Shown: positions 1-8,398, numbered from the stretch's first letter. The stretch is 11,226 nt of DNA from Clostridia bacterium (GCA_017518705.1 JAFWUC010000016.1:1-11226); one strand, 5' to 3'. A program made the numbers and translations. Notes: a model not told the origin generated them from the sequence alone.

Positions 1-91
1 CCGCTATGTCCTGATCCAGCGTGGCCGGGACAAAGAGAAATTGTACGTTTTTTCCAATAAGCCGGACTGGCGCAGTCTTCTTCTCCAATGA
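1..91 (+). CDS. Possible C-terminal end of an unidentified protein (partial)
   Basis: Reading from base 2, an open frame runs off the left edge and ends at TGA (89-91), giving about 29 residues that finish NKPDWRSLLLQ. The stretch is charged and hydrophilic, with no motif I recognise. About 62% of its third codon positions are G or C, which fits the genes in this window, and the first inverted repeat begins seven bases after the stop. These points make a real gene end plausible, but the piece is too short to prove it. The other two frames on this strand close within 60 bases. I do not assign a function. Confidence 0.35.
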   Translation, partial: RYVLIQRGRDKEKLYVFSNKPDWRSLLLQ

Positions 92-97
92 ACCGAC

Positions 98-140
98 GCT
101 GCGGAAGAGGCGCTTCCTTGTGAAATGCCCCCTCCGCAGC
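98..140. repeat. Nested inverted repeats upstream of gdhA
   Basis: The 8-base arms GCTGCGGA (98-105) and TCCGCAGC (133-140) are perfect complements. Inside them a competing small hairpin, GGAAG (103-107) with CTTCC (113-117), has a 5-base loop and uses part of the left outer arm. The element starts just after the possible gene end at 91, so it may form the 3' end of that transcript. No T-run follows either stem, so I do not call it a canonical intrinsic terminator. Confidence 0.5.
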
Positions 141-152
141 TTGGAATTTCAT

Positions 153-186
153 CGGGAACTGATCCGCGAAACAGGATCAGTTCCCG
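153..186. repeat. Perfect 13-bp inverted repeat (strong hairpin)
   Basis: The left arm CGGGAACTGATCC (153-165) and right arm GGATCAGTTCCCG (174-186) are exact reverse complements separated by the 8-base loop GCGAAACA. A G-T wobble and an A-T pair could extend the stem by two. It lies about 80 bases upstream of the gdhA -35 box, so it is not in the gdhA leader. No T-run follows it on either strand. It could be a 3'-end or processing hairpin for the upstream gene, or a protein-binding palindrome. The sequence alone does not decide. Confidence 0.75.
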
Positions 187-267
187 GTTGTGTATGGGAG
201 ACTGGAGCTTTACTTTTTCCCGGTTTTTTGCCGTTTCCCAAAAAATATAAAAATTTTGTTGCGATAT

Positions 268-296
268 AGACAAACGAAAATTTGCATGGTATAATC
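268..296 (+). promoter_or_regulatory. gdhA promoter (sigma-A type, extended -10)
   Basis: The -35 box is TAGACA (268-273, five of six matches to TTGACA). A 17-base spacer separates it from a perfect TATAAT -10 box (291-296), preceded by TGG, which gives an extended -10. Transcription should start near 302-304, leaving a leader of about 60 bases before gdhA. The surrounding DNA is AT-rich compared with the genes. The match is strong enough to predict substantial housekeeping-sigma expression. Confidence 0.85.
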
Positions 297-302
297 TCCA
301 CA

Positions 303-1705
<1,403 letters not shown>

Positions 1706-1716
1706 TCTCTCGATAC

Positions 1717-1751
1717 AAAAACGGCGGGGATACGCTTCCCCGCCGTTTTTT
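1717..1751. terminator. Bidirectional intrinsic terminator between gdhA and the ABC exporter operon
   Basis: A perfect 10-bp GC-rich stem, ACGGCGGGGA (1721-1730) with TCCCCGCCGT (1737-1746), has a 6-base loop. A T-run (1746-1751) follows on the + strand and four A residues (1717-1720) precede it, giving a T-run on the - strand. It fills most of the 58-base gap between the gdhA stop at 1705 and the convergent ABC stop at 1764, so it probably ends both transcripts. The U-tract is longer in the gdhA direction. Confidence 0.93.
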
Positions 1752-1763
1752 CGTGCGCCCGCA

Positions 1764-3542
1764 TCAGTCGAACTGGCTGGCGTACAGTTTATAGTAGAAC
1801 CCTTTTCGGGCCATGAGCTCGTCGTGTCTGCCCATTTCCACCACGTCGCCGTGGTCCACCACGAGGATGTTGTCCGCGTGCTGGATGGTGGACAGGCGGT
1901 GGGCGATCACGAAGCAGGTGCGCCCCTTCATAAGCTCCGCCATTGCCTTCTGCACCTGGCGCTCGGTGCCCGTGTCGACGTTGCTGGTGGCTTCGTCGAG
2001 TATCAGCATGTTGGTGTCGTACAGCATCGCCCGGGCGATGGTCAGAAGCTGTTTCTGGCCCTTGCTTATGTTGCCGCCGTCCTCGCTTATGACCGTGTTG
2101 TAGCCCTGGGGCAGGCCCATGATGTAGGAATGGATCTTGGCCGCCTTGGCCGCCCTGACCACTTCTTCCATGGTGGCGTTTTCCTTGCCGTAGGCGATAT
2201 TGTCGAATATGGTGCCGGAAAACACCCAGGTGTCCTGCAGCACCATCGCGTAGCTGCGCCGCAGGCTCTCCATTGTGTACTGCCTGTGCTCCCTGCCGTC
2301 CACATGTATTTCGCCGCTCTGCGGATCGTAAAAGCGCATGAGCAGGTTGATTATAGTGGTCTTGCCCGCGCCGGTGGGACCGACGATCGCTATGGTCTGA
2401 CCGGGTTTCGCGGTAAAGCTCAGGTCCTTGAGTATGGTCTTGCCCGGCAGGTATCCGAAGGATACGTGCTGCATCTCAACTTCGCCTTTGCAGTCATTTA
2501 GCTCGACCGCGCCGTAAATGTCCTTGACTTCCTCAGTCTCGTCCAGCAGGGCAAACACGCGCTCGGACGCCGCCAGGGCGGAGAATATCTCGTTTATGAT
2601 GTTGGCGATCTCGTTTATGGGGCCGGAGAACTTGCGGCTGTACAGCACGAAGGACGATATCTGCCCCAGGGTCACCCACCTGAACATGTACATTATCGCG
2701 CCGCCCATGCCTATCGCCGCCAGGCCCATGTTGCTTATCATGCCTATCGTGGGGCCCATGGTCATGCCCAGGCTGTCCGCGTTTTTGTAGGATTCGGCGG
2801 CGTTGCGGTTTATTTCAGAGAAGTTGCCGCACACCCGGTTTTCCCCGGCGTAAGCCAGGATCGTCTTCTGCCCGGAAAACATCTCCTCGGTAAAGCCGTT
2901 CATTCTGCCGTAGGACGCGGACCTCTTGGAGTACAGCGGCCGGGTCTTTTTGCTCATGTGGCGGGTGAACAGTATGGACACAGGTATGGTGAACACCATG
3001 CACACCACCAGCGGCGGCGATGTGATGAGCATCATTATAAAGCTGCCCAGCACCGTGACCAGGCTGGTCACTATATGCACCACGTCCGTGGAAAGGCTCA
3101 CGGTCACCACGTCTATGTCGTAGGACACGCGGGAAATGATGTCGCCCGCCTGATGTCGGTCAAAGTAGCCCACGGGCAGCTTCATCAGCTTGTTGAACAC
3201 GTCCCGGCGCATATTGCGGGAGATCTTTCGCCCCACCCGCATCATGCCTATGCTTACGATAAAGCTTGTCAGGCTGCCGCCCACGTAGAACAGCAGCATC
3301 AGCAGCGCGTAGCGGGTGACCTCCTTCATGTTTATGGGGCCGCCCTCCACGCTTATGGCGTCTATGGCTCTGCCCGCCAGGCGCGGCCCTATCAGGTTGC
3401 CCAGGTTGCTCACGAAGGTGAGGATTATGAACGCCAGCACCAGGTATTTGTACTTCATCAGGTAGCTGATTATGCGTTTTAATGCCCCGGCCGTATTTTT
3501 CGGTTTTTCCTTTATTCCGCCTCTGTCTCCCTTGCCCGGCAT
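1764..3542 (-). CDS. ABC exporter half-transporter, ATP-binding/permease subunit (canonical Walker B partner)
   Basis: This 592-residue membrane protein has the half-size exporter layout: a six-helix transmembrane domain (about 30-320) followed by a nucleotide-binding domain (about 350-592). The Walker A motif is GPTGAGKTT (388-396), the Q-loop is VLQD (Q436), Walker B is MLILDEATS with catalytic E517, and the H-loop histidine is H548 in IAHRLS. The signature is ISKGQ (492-496) instead of LSGGQ. It would pair with the upstream subunit, whose own Walker B and H-loop are altered, to form a heterodimer with one full and one degenerate ATP site. The family exports drugs, lipids or peptides, and the substrate here is unknown. 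The MarR gene at the head of the operon suggests drug or toxic-compound efflux. The start is supported by GGAGGTG five bases upstream, and the gene begins 2 bases after the previous stop. The first 20 residues are a charged cytoplasmic tail. Confidence 0.95.
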   Translation of the reverse strand: MPGKGDRGGIKEKPKNTAGALKRIISYLMKYKYLVLAFIILTFVSNLGNLIGPRLAGRAIDAISVEGGPINMKEVTRYALLMLLFYVGGSLTSFIVSIGMMRVGRKISRNMRRDVFNKLMKLPVGYFDRHQAGDIISRVSYDIDVVTVSLSTDVVHIVTSLVTVLGSFIMMLITSPPLVVCMVFTIPVSILFTRHMSKKTRPLYSKRSASYGRMNGFTEEMFSGQKTILAYAGENRVCGNFSEINRNAAESYKNADSLGMTMGPTIGMISNMGLAAIGMGGAIMYMFRWVTLGQISSFVLYSRKFSGPINEIANIINEIFSALAASERVFALLDETEEVKDIYGAVELNDCKGEVEMQHVSFGYLPGKTILKDLSFTAKPGQTIAIVGPTGAGKTTIINLLMRFYDPQSGEIHVDGREHRQYTMESLRRSYAMVLQDTWVFSGTIFDNIAYGKENATMEEVVRAAKAAKIHSYIMGLPQGYNTVISEDGGNISKGQKQLLTIARAMLYDTNMLILDEATSNVDTGTERQVQKAMAELMKGRTCFVIAHRLSTIQHADNILVVDHGDVVEMGRHDELMARKGFYYKLYASQFD

Positions 3543-3544
3543 GT

Positions 3545-5299
3545 TTACACCTCCGCGCCCATCTGCACGTCGTATATCTCCCTGTACGCCGGGCAGGTCT
3601 TCAGCAGTTCCTCGTGAGTGCCCAGGCCGATTATCCGGCCCCCGTCCATAACCATCACCTTGGTCATGCCCATTATGCTGGACACTCGCTGGGCGATCAT
3701 TATCAGCGTGGACCCGCCGTGGTTTTCGGCTATCGCCCTGCGCATCGCGGCGTCCGTCTTGTAATCCAGGGCGCTGGAAGAGTCGTCCAGTATCAGTATC
3801 TCCGGCTTGCCCGCCAGAGCCCGGGCCACCAGCAGGCGCTGCTTCTGCCCGCCGGACAGGTTGGCGCCCTTTATGCTGGCTTCGTACTCCAGACCCGCCT
3901 CGAGCCCGCGGATATACTCGCCCGCCTGGGCGTCCTCCGCGGCGTCCTCTATCTCTTCCAGGGCCAGCTCCCTGCCGAAATCGATGTTTTCCTTAAGCGT
4001 GTCCTGGAACACCATGTCGTTTTGCAGCGCTACGCCGAACTTGCGCCTGAGCTCGTCCTTTTCGTAGCTCCTTACGTCCCGGCCGTCCACGAACACGCCC
4101 CCGTCCTCCACGTCGTAAAAGCGCATCAGCAGGTTGATTATCGTGGTCTTGCCGCAGCCCGTGGGGCCGATTATGCCCAGGCTCTCGCCCCGGTTCAGGG
4201 AAAAGCTTATGTCCGTGAGCGCGCTGGCCTGTTTTTCTCCCGCGAAGCCCTCGGAATCCTCCTCCGCGGCGTTATAGCGGAAAGTCACGTGCTCAAAGCG
4301 GACAAAGCCCTCGCCGCCGGGCTGTTTCGCCTCATCGGCTGTGAGCGGCTGCTGCACCACCGGTGTCCTGAGCACTTCGTGTATGCGGTTGGCGCTGGCG
4401 GAAGCCTTGCTCATGGTCATGAATATGCGGTTTATGCCCATCACGCCCATGGTTATCATGTTGAAGTAGGTCAAAAACGCCAGTATCACGCCAGGTCTGG
4501 TCAGCCCCGCGTCCACGCGCCTGGCGCCCAGTATTATGACCAGCGCCAGCCCCGCGTTGAGGCTCAGCTGCATCAGGGGCGAAGGTATCGCCATCACGGT
4601 GGCGGCCTTTATATCTTCCCGGGTCATCTCCTGGTTGGCGTCCTCAAAGCGCTGCATCTCGTATTTTTCCTTGCTCAGCGCCTTGACCACCCTTATGCCG
4701 GTTATGTTCTCGCGCATTATCCGGACCACCTTGTCCAGCCGCCTCTGCACGCCGGTGAACAGCGGTATGCCCCGGGAGGACACGAATAGCACTATCGCCA
4801 TAAGGAACGGCAGCATCACCACGAGTATCAGCGCCAGGTGCCTGTCCATGGACAGCGTCATGGTGAGCCCGCCTATTAGCATTATGGGTGCCCTCACGCA
4901 CAGGCTCTGCAGCTGCTGGGTGGCGCTCTGCACGTTGTAGCTGTCGCTGGTCATGCGGCTGATCAGGCTGGGCAGCCCGAAGGTGTCGAACTGCTTGCCG
5001 GACAGGTTTATGGTCTTCTCAAACAGCGCCTGCCTTACGTCATAGCTCACCCGGTGGGCGTTGAACACCGCGCGGCGGTTGGCGAACACGTTGAACGTGC
5101 GGCACAGAAACGCCGCCAGGAACATGGCAAGTCCCCAGAAAATGACTTCGCTCAGCACGCCCCGGGGCACCACGTGGTCCACCATGTGTTCCAGTATGTA
5201 GGGCAGCAGCAGGTCGCACATGGTGGCGATCAGCTTTATGAATATGGCCAGCGCCACCGCCCATTTGTATTTGGATATCGCCCTGAATATCAGCTTCAT
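3545..5299 (-). CDS. ABC exporter half-transporter, ATP-binding/permease subunit (degenerate ATP-site partner)
   Basis: This 584-residue protein has about six membrane segments in residues 13-295 and a nucleotide-binding domain at about 330-584. Walker A is GPTGCGKTT (378-386), the Q-loop glutamine is Q426, and the signature is a perfect LSGGQ (481-485). Two catalytic positions differ from active ATPases. Walker B is ILILDD, with D506 where glutamate is expected, and the H-loop position is Q537 (IAQRVS) instead of histidine. This pattern is known for the non-hydrolysing site of heterodimeric exporters such as TM287/288, LmrCD and BmrCD. It therefore probably works only together with the downstream subunit. 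The ATG overlaps the marR stop by one base (TAATG), so translation is coupled to the regulator. A weak AAGGA lies upstream. The exported substrate cannot be read from the sequence. Confidence 0.95.
   Translation of the reverse strand: MKLIFRAISKYKWAVALAIFIKLIATMCDLLLPYILEHMVDHVVPRGVLSEVIFWGLAMFLAAFLCRTFNVFANRRAVFNAHRVSYDVRQALFEKTINLSGKQFDTFGLPSLISRMTSDSYNVQSATQQLQSLCVRAPIMLIGGLTMTLSMDRHLALILVVMLPFLMAIVLFVSSRGIPLFTGVQRRLDKVVRIMRENITGIRVVKALSKEKYEMQRFEDANQEMTREDIKAATVMAIPSPLMQLSLNAGLALVIILGARRVDAGLTRPGVILAFLTYFNMITMGVMGINRIFMTMSKASASANRIHEVLRTPVVQQPLTADEAKQPGGEGFVRFEHVTFRYNAAEEDSEGFAGEKQASALTDISFSLNRGESLGIIGPTGCGKTTIINLLMRFYDVEDGGVFVDGRDVRSYEKDELRRKFGVALQNDMVFQDTLKENIDFGRELALEEIEDAAEDAQAGEYIRGLEAGLEYEASIKGANLSGGQKQRLLVARALAGKPEILILDDSSSALDYKTDAAMRRAIAENHGGSTLIMIAQRVSSIMGMTKVMVMDGGRIIGLGTHEELLKTCPAYREIYDVQMGAEV
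3548..3554 (-). promoter_or_regulatory. Ribosome binding site embedded in the end of the upstream ABC gene
   Basis: GGAGGTG sits within the last sense codons (GAG GTG) before the TAA of the upstream ABC subunit, with five bases between it and the ATG at 3542. Ribosomes finishing the first subunit would stop on top of this site. That arrangement favours translational coupling and matched amounts of the two partners. Confidence 0.85.
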
Positions 5300-5739
5300 T
5301 ACTTATCCTTATCCCGCCCGGTCATCGCCCTGGCGTTCTCGCACAGCTTCTCTCCCAGGCGCATCACCTGCAGCCTGTCCTCCTCGGACAGCCCCCGCAT
5401 GAGCCCCTCGTAATACTCCTCGTAGGTCTCGCGGAGCAGCGGATACAGCTTTAATGCCTTTTCGGTGGGAAATACCAGGCGGCACCTGCCGTCCTCGGAG
5501 GACATGCGCCTCTCCACGTATCCCTTTTCCTCCAGCCGGCACAGGTGATGGGCGGCGGTGGTCTTGTCCACGCACACCTCGTCCGCAAGTTCCTCCTGGT
5601 TGAGCCCCGGATGCATGCACACGTGGCTCACGAACAGGTACAGCGCGGGATAAATGTCCGCGTCCCTGAGCCTCTGCCTGCGGTAAGAATCGAAGCAGCG
5701 GCTGATCCTGAGCAGATTCCCCAGTTCCCTGTGTCCCAT
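5299..5739 (-). CDS. MarR-family transcriptional regulator
   Basis: This 146-residue protein is the usual MarR length. A winged helix-turn-helix spans about residues 45-95: the helices are in LNQEELADEVCVDKTT and HHLCRLEEKGYVERR, and the wing is SSEDGRCRLVFPTEKA, with the Asp-x-Arg typical of the family (D83, R85). The flanking helices would form the dimer interface. Members are usually ligand- or redox-responsive repressors of neighbouring efflux genes. Here the gene is first in an operon with two exporter subunits, and an inverted repeat overlaps its promoter, so autorepression together with the exporter is likely. The ATG has GAGGTG four bases upstream. The protein has six cysteines (C15, C41, C56, C67, C86, C133), which is many for its size and could allow thiol sensing, though that is speculation. 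The inducing ligand is unknown. Confidence 0.93.
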   Translation of the reverse strand: MGHRELGNLLRISRCFDSYRRQRLRDADIYPALYLFVSHVCMHPGLNQEELADEVCVDKTTAAHHLCRLEEKGYVERRMSSEDGRCRLVFPTEKALKLYPLLRETYEEYYEGLMRGLSEEDRLQVMRLGEKLCENARAMTGRDKDK

Positions 5740-5768
5740 ATAACACCTCGCGCAGTGATATACAGTGG

Positions 5769-5797
5769 ATTATACCACGATTAGTTGCTGTTTGCAA
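5769..5797 (-). promoter_or_regulatory. Promoter of the marR-ABC exporter operon
   Basis: On the - strand, TTGCAA (5797-5792) is followed by a 17-base spacer and a perfect TATAAT (5774-5769). TGG precedes the -10 box and makes it an extended -10. The predicted start is near 5762, which leaves a leader of about 22 bases to the marR ATG. The -35 box matches only four of six consensus bases, and the extended -10 would compensate. It is the only convincing promoter in the gap between marR and the ROK gene. Confidence 0.85.
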
Positions 5798-5798
5798 C
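5784..5798. promoter_or_regulatory. Candidate MarR operator (GTTGC-N5-GCAAC)
   Basis: A perfect 5-bp inverted repeat with a 5-base spacer covers the -35 box and the upstream part of the promoter spacer. Imperfect symmetry continues outward (GATTA on one side, CAAATC on the other). MarR-family dimers typically bind palindromes of about 15-20 bases at this location and block RNA polymerase. The size, symmetry and position fit an autoregulatory operator. The exact motif is not proof of binding. Confidence 0.6.
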
Positions 5799-5823
5799 CA
5801 AATCCGGCATTTTTACGCAAAGC

Positions 5824-5854
5824 AAAAGACCAGCGCTTTCCGCGCCGGTCTTTT
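5824..5854 (-). terminator. Intrinsic terminator after the ROK gene
   Basis: Thirteen-base arms (5824-5836 and 5842-5854) pair with a single A-C mismatch around the 5-base loop TTTCC. Read on the - strand, the stem ends in TTTT, then GC and TTT. It begins 13 bases after the ROK stop codon and lies upstream of the marR promoter. It should therefore end the glyQS-to-ROK transcript and insulate the exporter operon. The U-tract is interrupted, so efficiency may be moderate. Confidence 0.82.
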
Positions 5855-5867
5855 ACAGCGGTTTTTG

Positions 5868-7235
5868 TTATTCGGGCAGGCTCGCCGCGGCCACGCTCTG
5901 GCCCACGCGGCGGCTGTTTTCGTCGGGTATGTGCAGGCAGATGTGCTTCGCCAGCTCTGGATACTCGCTGTCCAGCACCTGCTGCGCGGTGGCGAGCAGC
6001 GTTTTGCCGCCTTCGCCGCTGGTCACGCGGCCCATGATGAGCACGTGACTGACGTTGTAGAAGCGGGCGTAATAGGCGATCTGATAGCCGAAGTACGCGC
6101 CTATGGTCTGGTAAATACCCTCGGTGCGGCTGTCGCCCTGGGCGTGGAGGTTCTGAACGTACTTGAGCTTCTGGGCCAGGGTGAAGCTGTCGTCCAGCTC
6201 TATGCCCGCCTTGGGGCACAGCTTGATGACCGCGTCCTGGGAGAAGTACTTGACGCCGCAGCCCACGTCGCCGCTCCACTCGTCCACCAGCGCGTCCGGG
6301 TTCATGTCCACGGGCACGAAGGCCAGTTCGTTGAGCCAGCCGGTGATGTAGCCGTTGTCGTCCACGTAGCCGCCCGCCTCGCTGGTGCCCATGGCGATGC
6401 CCAGCACGTTGCCCTCGTTCAGCTCCATGGCGCCTGCCAGCGCGGTGACGTCGCCGTCGTTGGCCACTTCGATGGGCACATTACCCAGATCCCTCGCCAC
6501 GTCGGTGTAGATGGTGCGGCACTTTTTCTTGTCCTCGTCGGACAGACTCATGAACAGGGACGCCACCATGGCGCGGTTGTCGATGTACACGCCCGCGGAA
6601 GACACGCCGATCTTGTCCACACGGGGCATGTGCTCCGCCGCCTTGAGCATGGCGTTCTTGATGCCGTTGTAGTGGTAGGTGGGGTCGGTCTGCTGCTTGG
6701 GCAGCCACACTATCTCCTCGCTGTACACGCTCTGCCCGTCGATCACGGCGGACACCTTGACGTCGCTTCCGCCCGCGTCGAAGCCTATGCGGCAGCCGTC
6801 CAGGTGCTTGCCCACCGGAGCGGAAGACTCGTTGGTGGCGGGGGCGGCGTTCACGTCGGGGATATACTCCACGGCAAACTCCGTCTCGTACACGCCGCTC
6901 ATGAAGTCGTTGTCGAACGCGCGGGCGCCGTCTTTGGCGTAAGTCTTCGCCAGGTGTTCATACACGGGTCTGGAGCCGGAGATCGTTATCTTCCAGCCGC
7001 CGTACACCCACAAAAGCGTCTTGACCAGGCGCTCGACCACCCTGAAGTTGTCCTGGTCACGGGTGCCGTCCTTAAAGATGTCCATTTTCACCGTGTGCAC
7101 GTAACCCTTGTTTCTTTCGACGCTCACGGCGATGGGCTGCTTTTCCGAAGAAGCGACCGCCTGCTCGTATTCCTCCACATATTTTATCATGGGGATAAAG
7201 CCGGGATCGTATACGGGAACCACCTTAAGCTGCAT
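5868..7235 (-). CDS. ROK-family sugar kinase-like protein with N-terminal extension
   Basis: This 455-residue protein is much longer than typical ROK kinases (about 300). Residues 1 to about 145 form an extension I do not recognise, and about 148-455 are an ASKHA/ROK fold. The phosphate-binding motif is DAGGSD (153-158), the catalytic Asp lies in VAND (D260), the second glycine motif is GTSEAGGY (283-290), and the C-terminal adenosine-region motif is MGRVTSGEGG (401-410). The sugar-contacting Glu of the usual E-x-G-H motif appears kept (E303 in LNELAF), but the zinc-ligand His is Phe. The usual Cys-rich zinc loop is reduced to GDVGCG with one Cys (C326). It probably phosphorylates a sugar, and the adjoining nagA points to GlcNAc or a relative. 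A regulatory role is also possible, although no DNA-binding helix-turn-helix is seen. The ATG follows the nagA stop by 2 bases. GGGGAGG (7246-7252), inside the end of nagA, is its ribosome site with a long 10-base spacing. Confidence 0.82.
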   Translation of the reverse strand: MQLKVVPVYDPGFIPMIKYVEEYEQAVASSEKQPIAVSVERNKGYVHTVKMDIFKDGTRDQDNFRVVERLVKTLLWVYGGWKITISGSRPVYEHLAKTYAKDGARAFDNDFMSGVYETEFAVEYIPDVNAAPATNESSAPVGKHLDGCRIGFDAGGSDVKVSAVIDGQSVYSEEIVWLPKQQTDPTYHYNGIKNAMLKAAEHMPRVDKIGVSSAGVYIDNRAMVASLFMSLSDEDKKKCRTIYTDVARDLGNVPIEVANDGDVTALAGAMELNEGNVLGIAMGTSEAGGYVDDNGYITGWLNELAFVPVDMNPDALVDEWSGDVGCGVKYFSQDAVIKLCPKAGIELDDSFTLAQKLKYVQNLHAQGDSRTEGIYQTIGAYFGYQIAYYARFYNVSHVLIMGRVTSGEGGKTLLATAQQVLDSEYPELAKHICLHIPDENSRRVGQSVAAASLPE

Positions 7236-7237
7236 AA

Positions 7238-8398
7238 CTATTTATCCTCCCCGCTGTAGATCGTGCGTCCGCGCAGTATGGTGCGGCTGATGTTGAAATC
7301 GTCGTCCGCGAAGCAGAAATCCGCGTCCTTGCCGGGCTTGATGGAGCCCTTCACGCCGTCTATGCCCAGCGCTTTGGCAGGGTTCAGGCTGGCCATTTTG
7401 ACCACCTTGTGGATCGGCAGACGCTTTACGTTCAGGTGCATGTTGCGCACGGCTTCGTTGAGCTTAAGCACGCTGCCGGCGATGGTGCCGTCCGCCAGGC
7501 GGCACTCAATGCCCTTCACATATATGGGCTGTCCGCCCAGGGAGTACTCGCCGTCGGGCATGCCGCCCGCGCGGGTGCAGTCGGTGATCAGCACCAGCTT
7601 GTCGCCCTTCAGCTCGCTGACTATCTTGAACAGGTTCCTGTTCACATGGAAGGTGTCGGCGATCAGTTCCGTGGACAGGCGGCTGTCGCTCAGGGCGCAG
7701 CCCACCACGCCGGGATCCCTGTGCATGAGGGGAGTCATGGCGTTGAACAGGTGGGTAACGTGCCTTACGCCCGCCCTTACGCCCTTCTGGGCCTGCTCAA
7801 AGGTGGCGGAAGTGTGGCCCATGGAGATGAGCAGCTCCGGGAATTCCTTATGGATGCGCCTTAACGCCGCCAGGTTGCCCTTCATTTCGGGAGCCACGGT
7901 GAACACCTTTATGATGTCCGCGTATTTCGCGATGAATTCGGGGTCGCAGGGGCGGATGTGCTCGCCCGCCTGGGCGCCCTTCTTGGATGGATTGATGAAT
8001 GGACCTTCGGCGTTTATGCCCATTATCTGCGCGCCGTCGAACGCGTCGCCCTCCGTCTCCTTCTTGACGGTGCGGATGGCCTCGAACGCAGCCTCAAGCT
8101 CAGCGTAACTCACTGTCATGGTAGTGGGCAGCCAGCTGGTCACGCCGTTTTTGGCGATGCCCCTGGCCATGGTGCGGATGCCCTCCGCCTTGCCGTCGGA
8201 GGCGTCTTCGCCCAGGTAGCCGTGAATGTGCATGTCCACCAGGCCAGGCAGCACGTACTTGCCTTTCGCGTCGATGATCTCGCAGTCCTTGACCTCGTTT
8301 TCGGGCACGATGCCGACGATCTTGCTGTCAAACAGCACCGCCTGCCCGGTAACGGTCGCGTTTTCCAGCACCACGCGCCCGTTCACTATAGCTTTCAT
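7238..8398 (-). CDS. nagA: N-acetylglucosamine-6-phosphate deacetylase
   Basis: This cytoplasmic amidohydrolase removes acetate from GlcNAc-6-phosphate to give glucosamine-6-phosphate, feeding glycolysis or cell-wall precursor synthesis. The 386-residue length is normal for the family. Numbered from the ATG at 8398, the metal and active-site residues are H57 and H59 (DMHIHG), E131 (NAEGPF), H195 (SMGHTS), H216 (HVTHLFNAM), H251 (DTFHVN) and the catalytic D273 (ITDCTRAGG). E131, H195, H216, H251 and D273 fall at the same numbers I recall for the E. coli enzyme. The C-terminus carries the common LNPAKALG...GSIKPGKDADF block. A GTG nine bases further up (8407) is also in frame, but the Shine-Dalgarno GGGGTGG overlaps it and is well placed for the ATG. 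The gene lies between the Ig-repeat gene and the ROK gene in an apparent operon. No nagB or sugar transporter is in the window. Confidence 0.96.
   Translation of the reverse strand: MKAIVNGRVVLENATVTGQAVLFDSKIVGIVPENEVKDCEIIDAKGKYVLPGLVDMHIHGYLGEDASDGKAEGIRTMARGIAKNGVTSWLPTTMTVSYAELEAAFEAIRTVKKETEGDAFDGAQIMGINAEGPFINPSKKGAQAGEHIRPCDPEFIAKYADIIKVFTVAPEMKGNLAALRRIHKEFPELLISMGHTSATFEQAQKGVRAGVRHVTHLFNAMTPLMHRDPGVVGCALSDSRLSTELIADTFHVNRNLFKIVSELKGDKLVLITDCTRAGGMPDGEYSLGGQPIYVKGIECRLADGTIAGSVLKLNEAVRNMHLNVKRLPIHKVVKMASLNPAKALGIDGVKGSIKPGKDADFCFADDDFNISRTILRGRTIYSGEDK

Noticed and set aside
153..186. The 13-bp hairpin as an intrinsic terminator or known riboswitch
   Set aside because: There is no T-run on either side, it lies upstream of the gdhA promoter, and no conserved riboswitch core is recognisable.
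3482..4789. A 435-codon open frame on the + strand opposite the ABC subunit genes
   Set aside because: The composition is typical of antisense translation, and it crosses two well-supported ABC genes with Walker and signature motifs on the other strand.
5309..5797. A 162-codon frame overlapping marR in another frame
   Set aside because: It starts upstream of the predicted transcription start and has no motif, while the marR frame has a complete winged helix-turn-helix.
5865..7259. A 464-codon open frame on the + strand opposite the ROK gene
   Set aside because: Its product is rich in Val, His, Ala and Gly with no motif, as expected for the antisense of a GC-rich gene. The - strand frame carries clear ROK motifs and a ribosome site.
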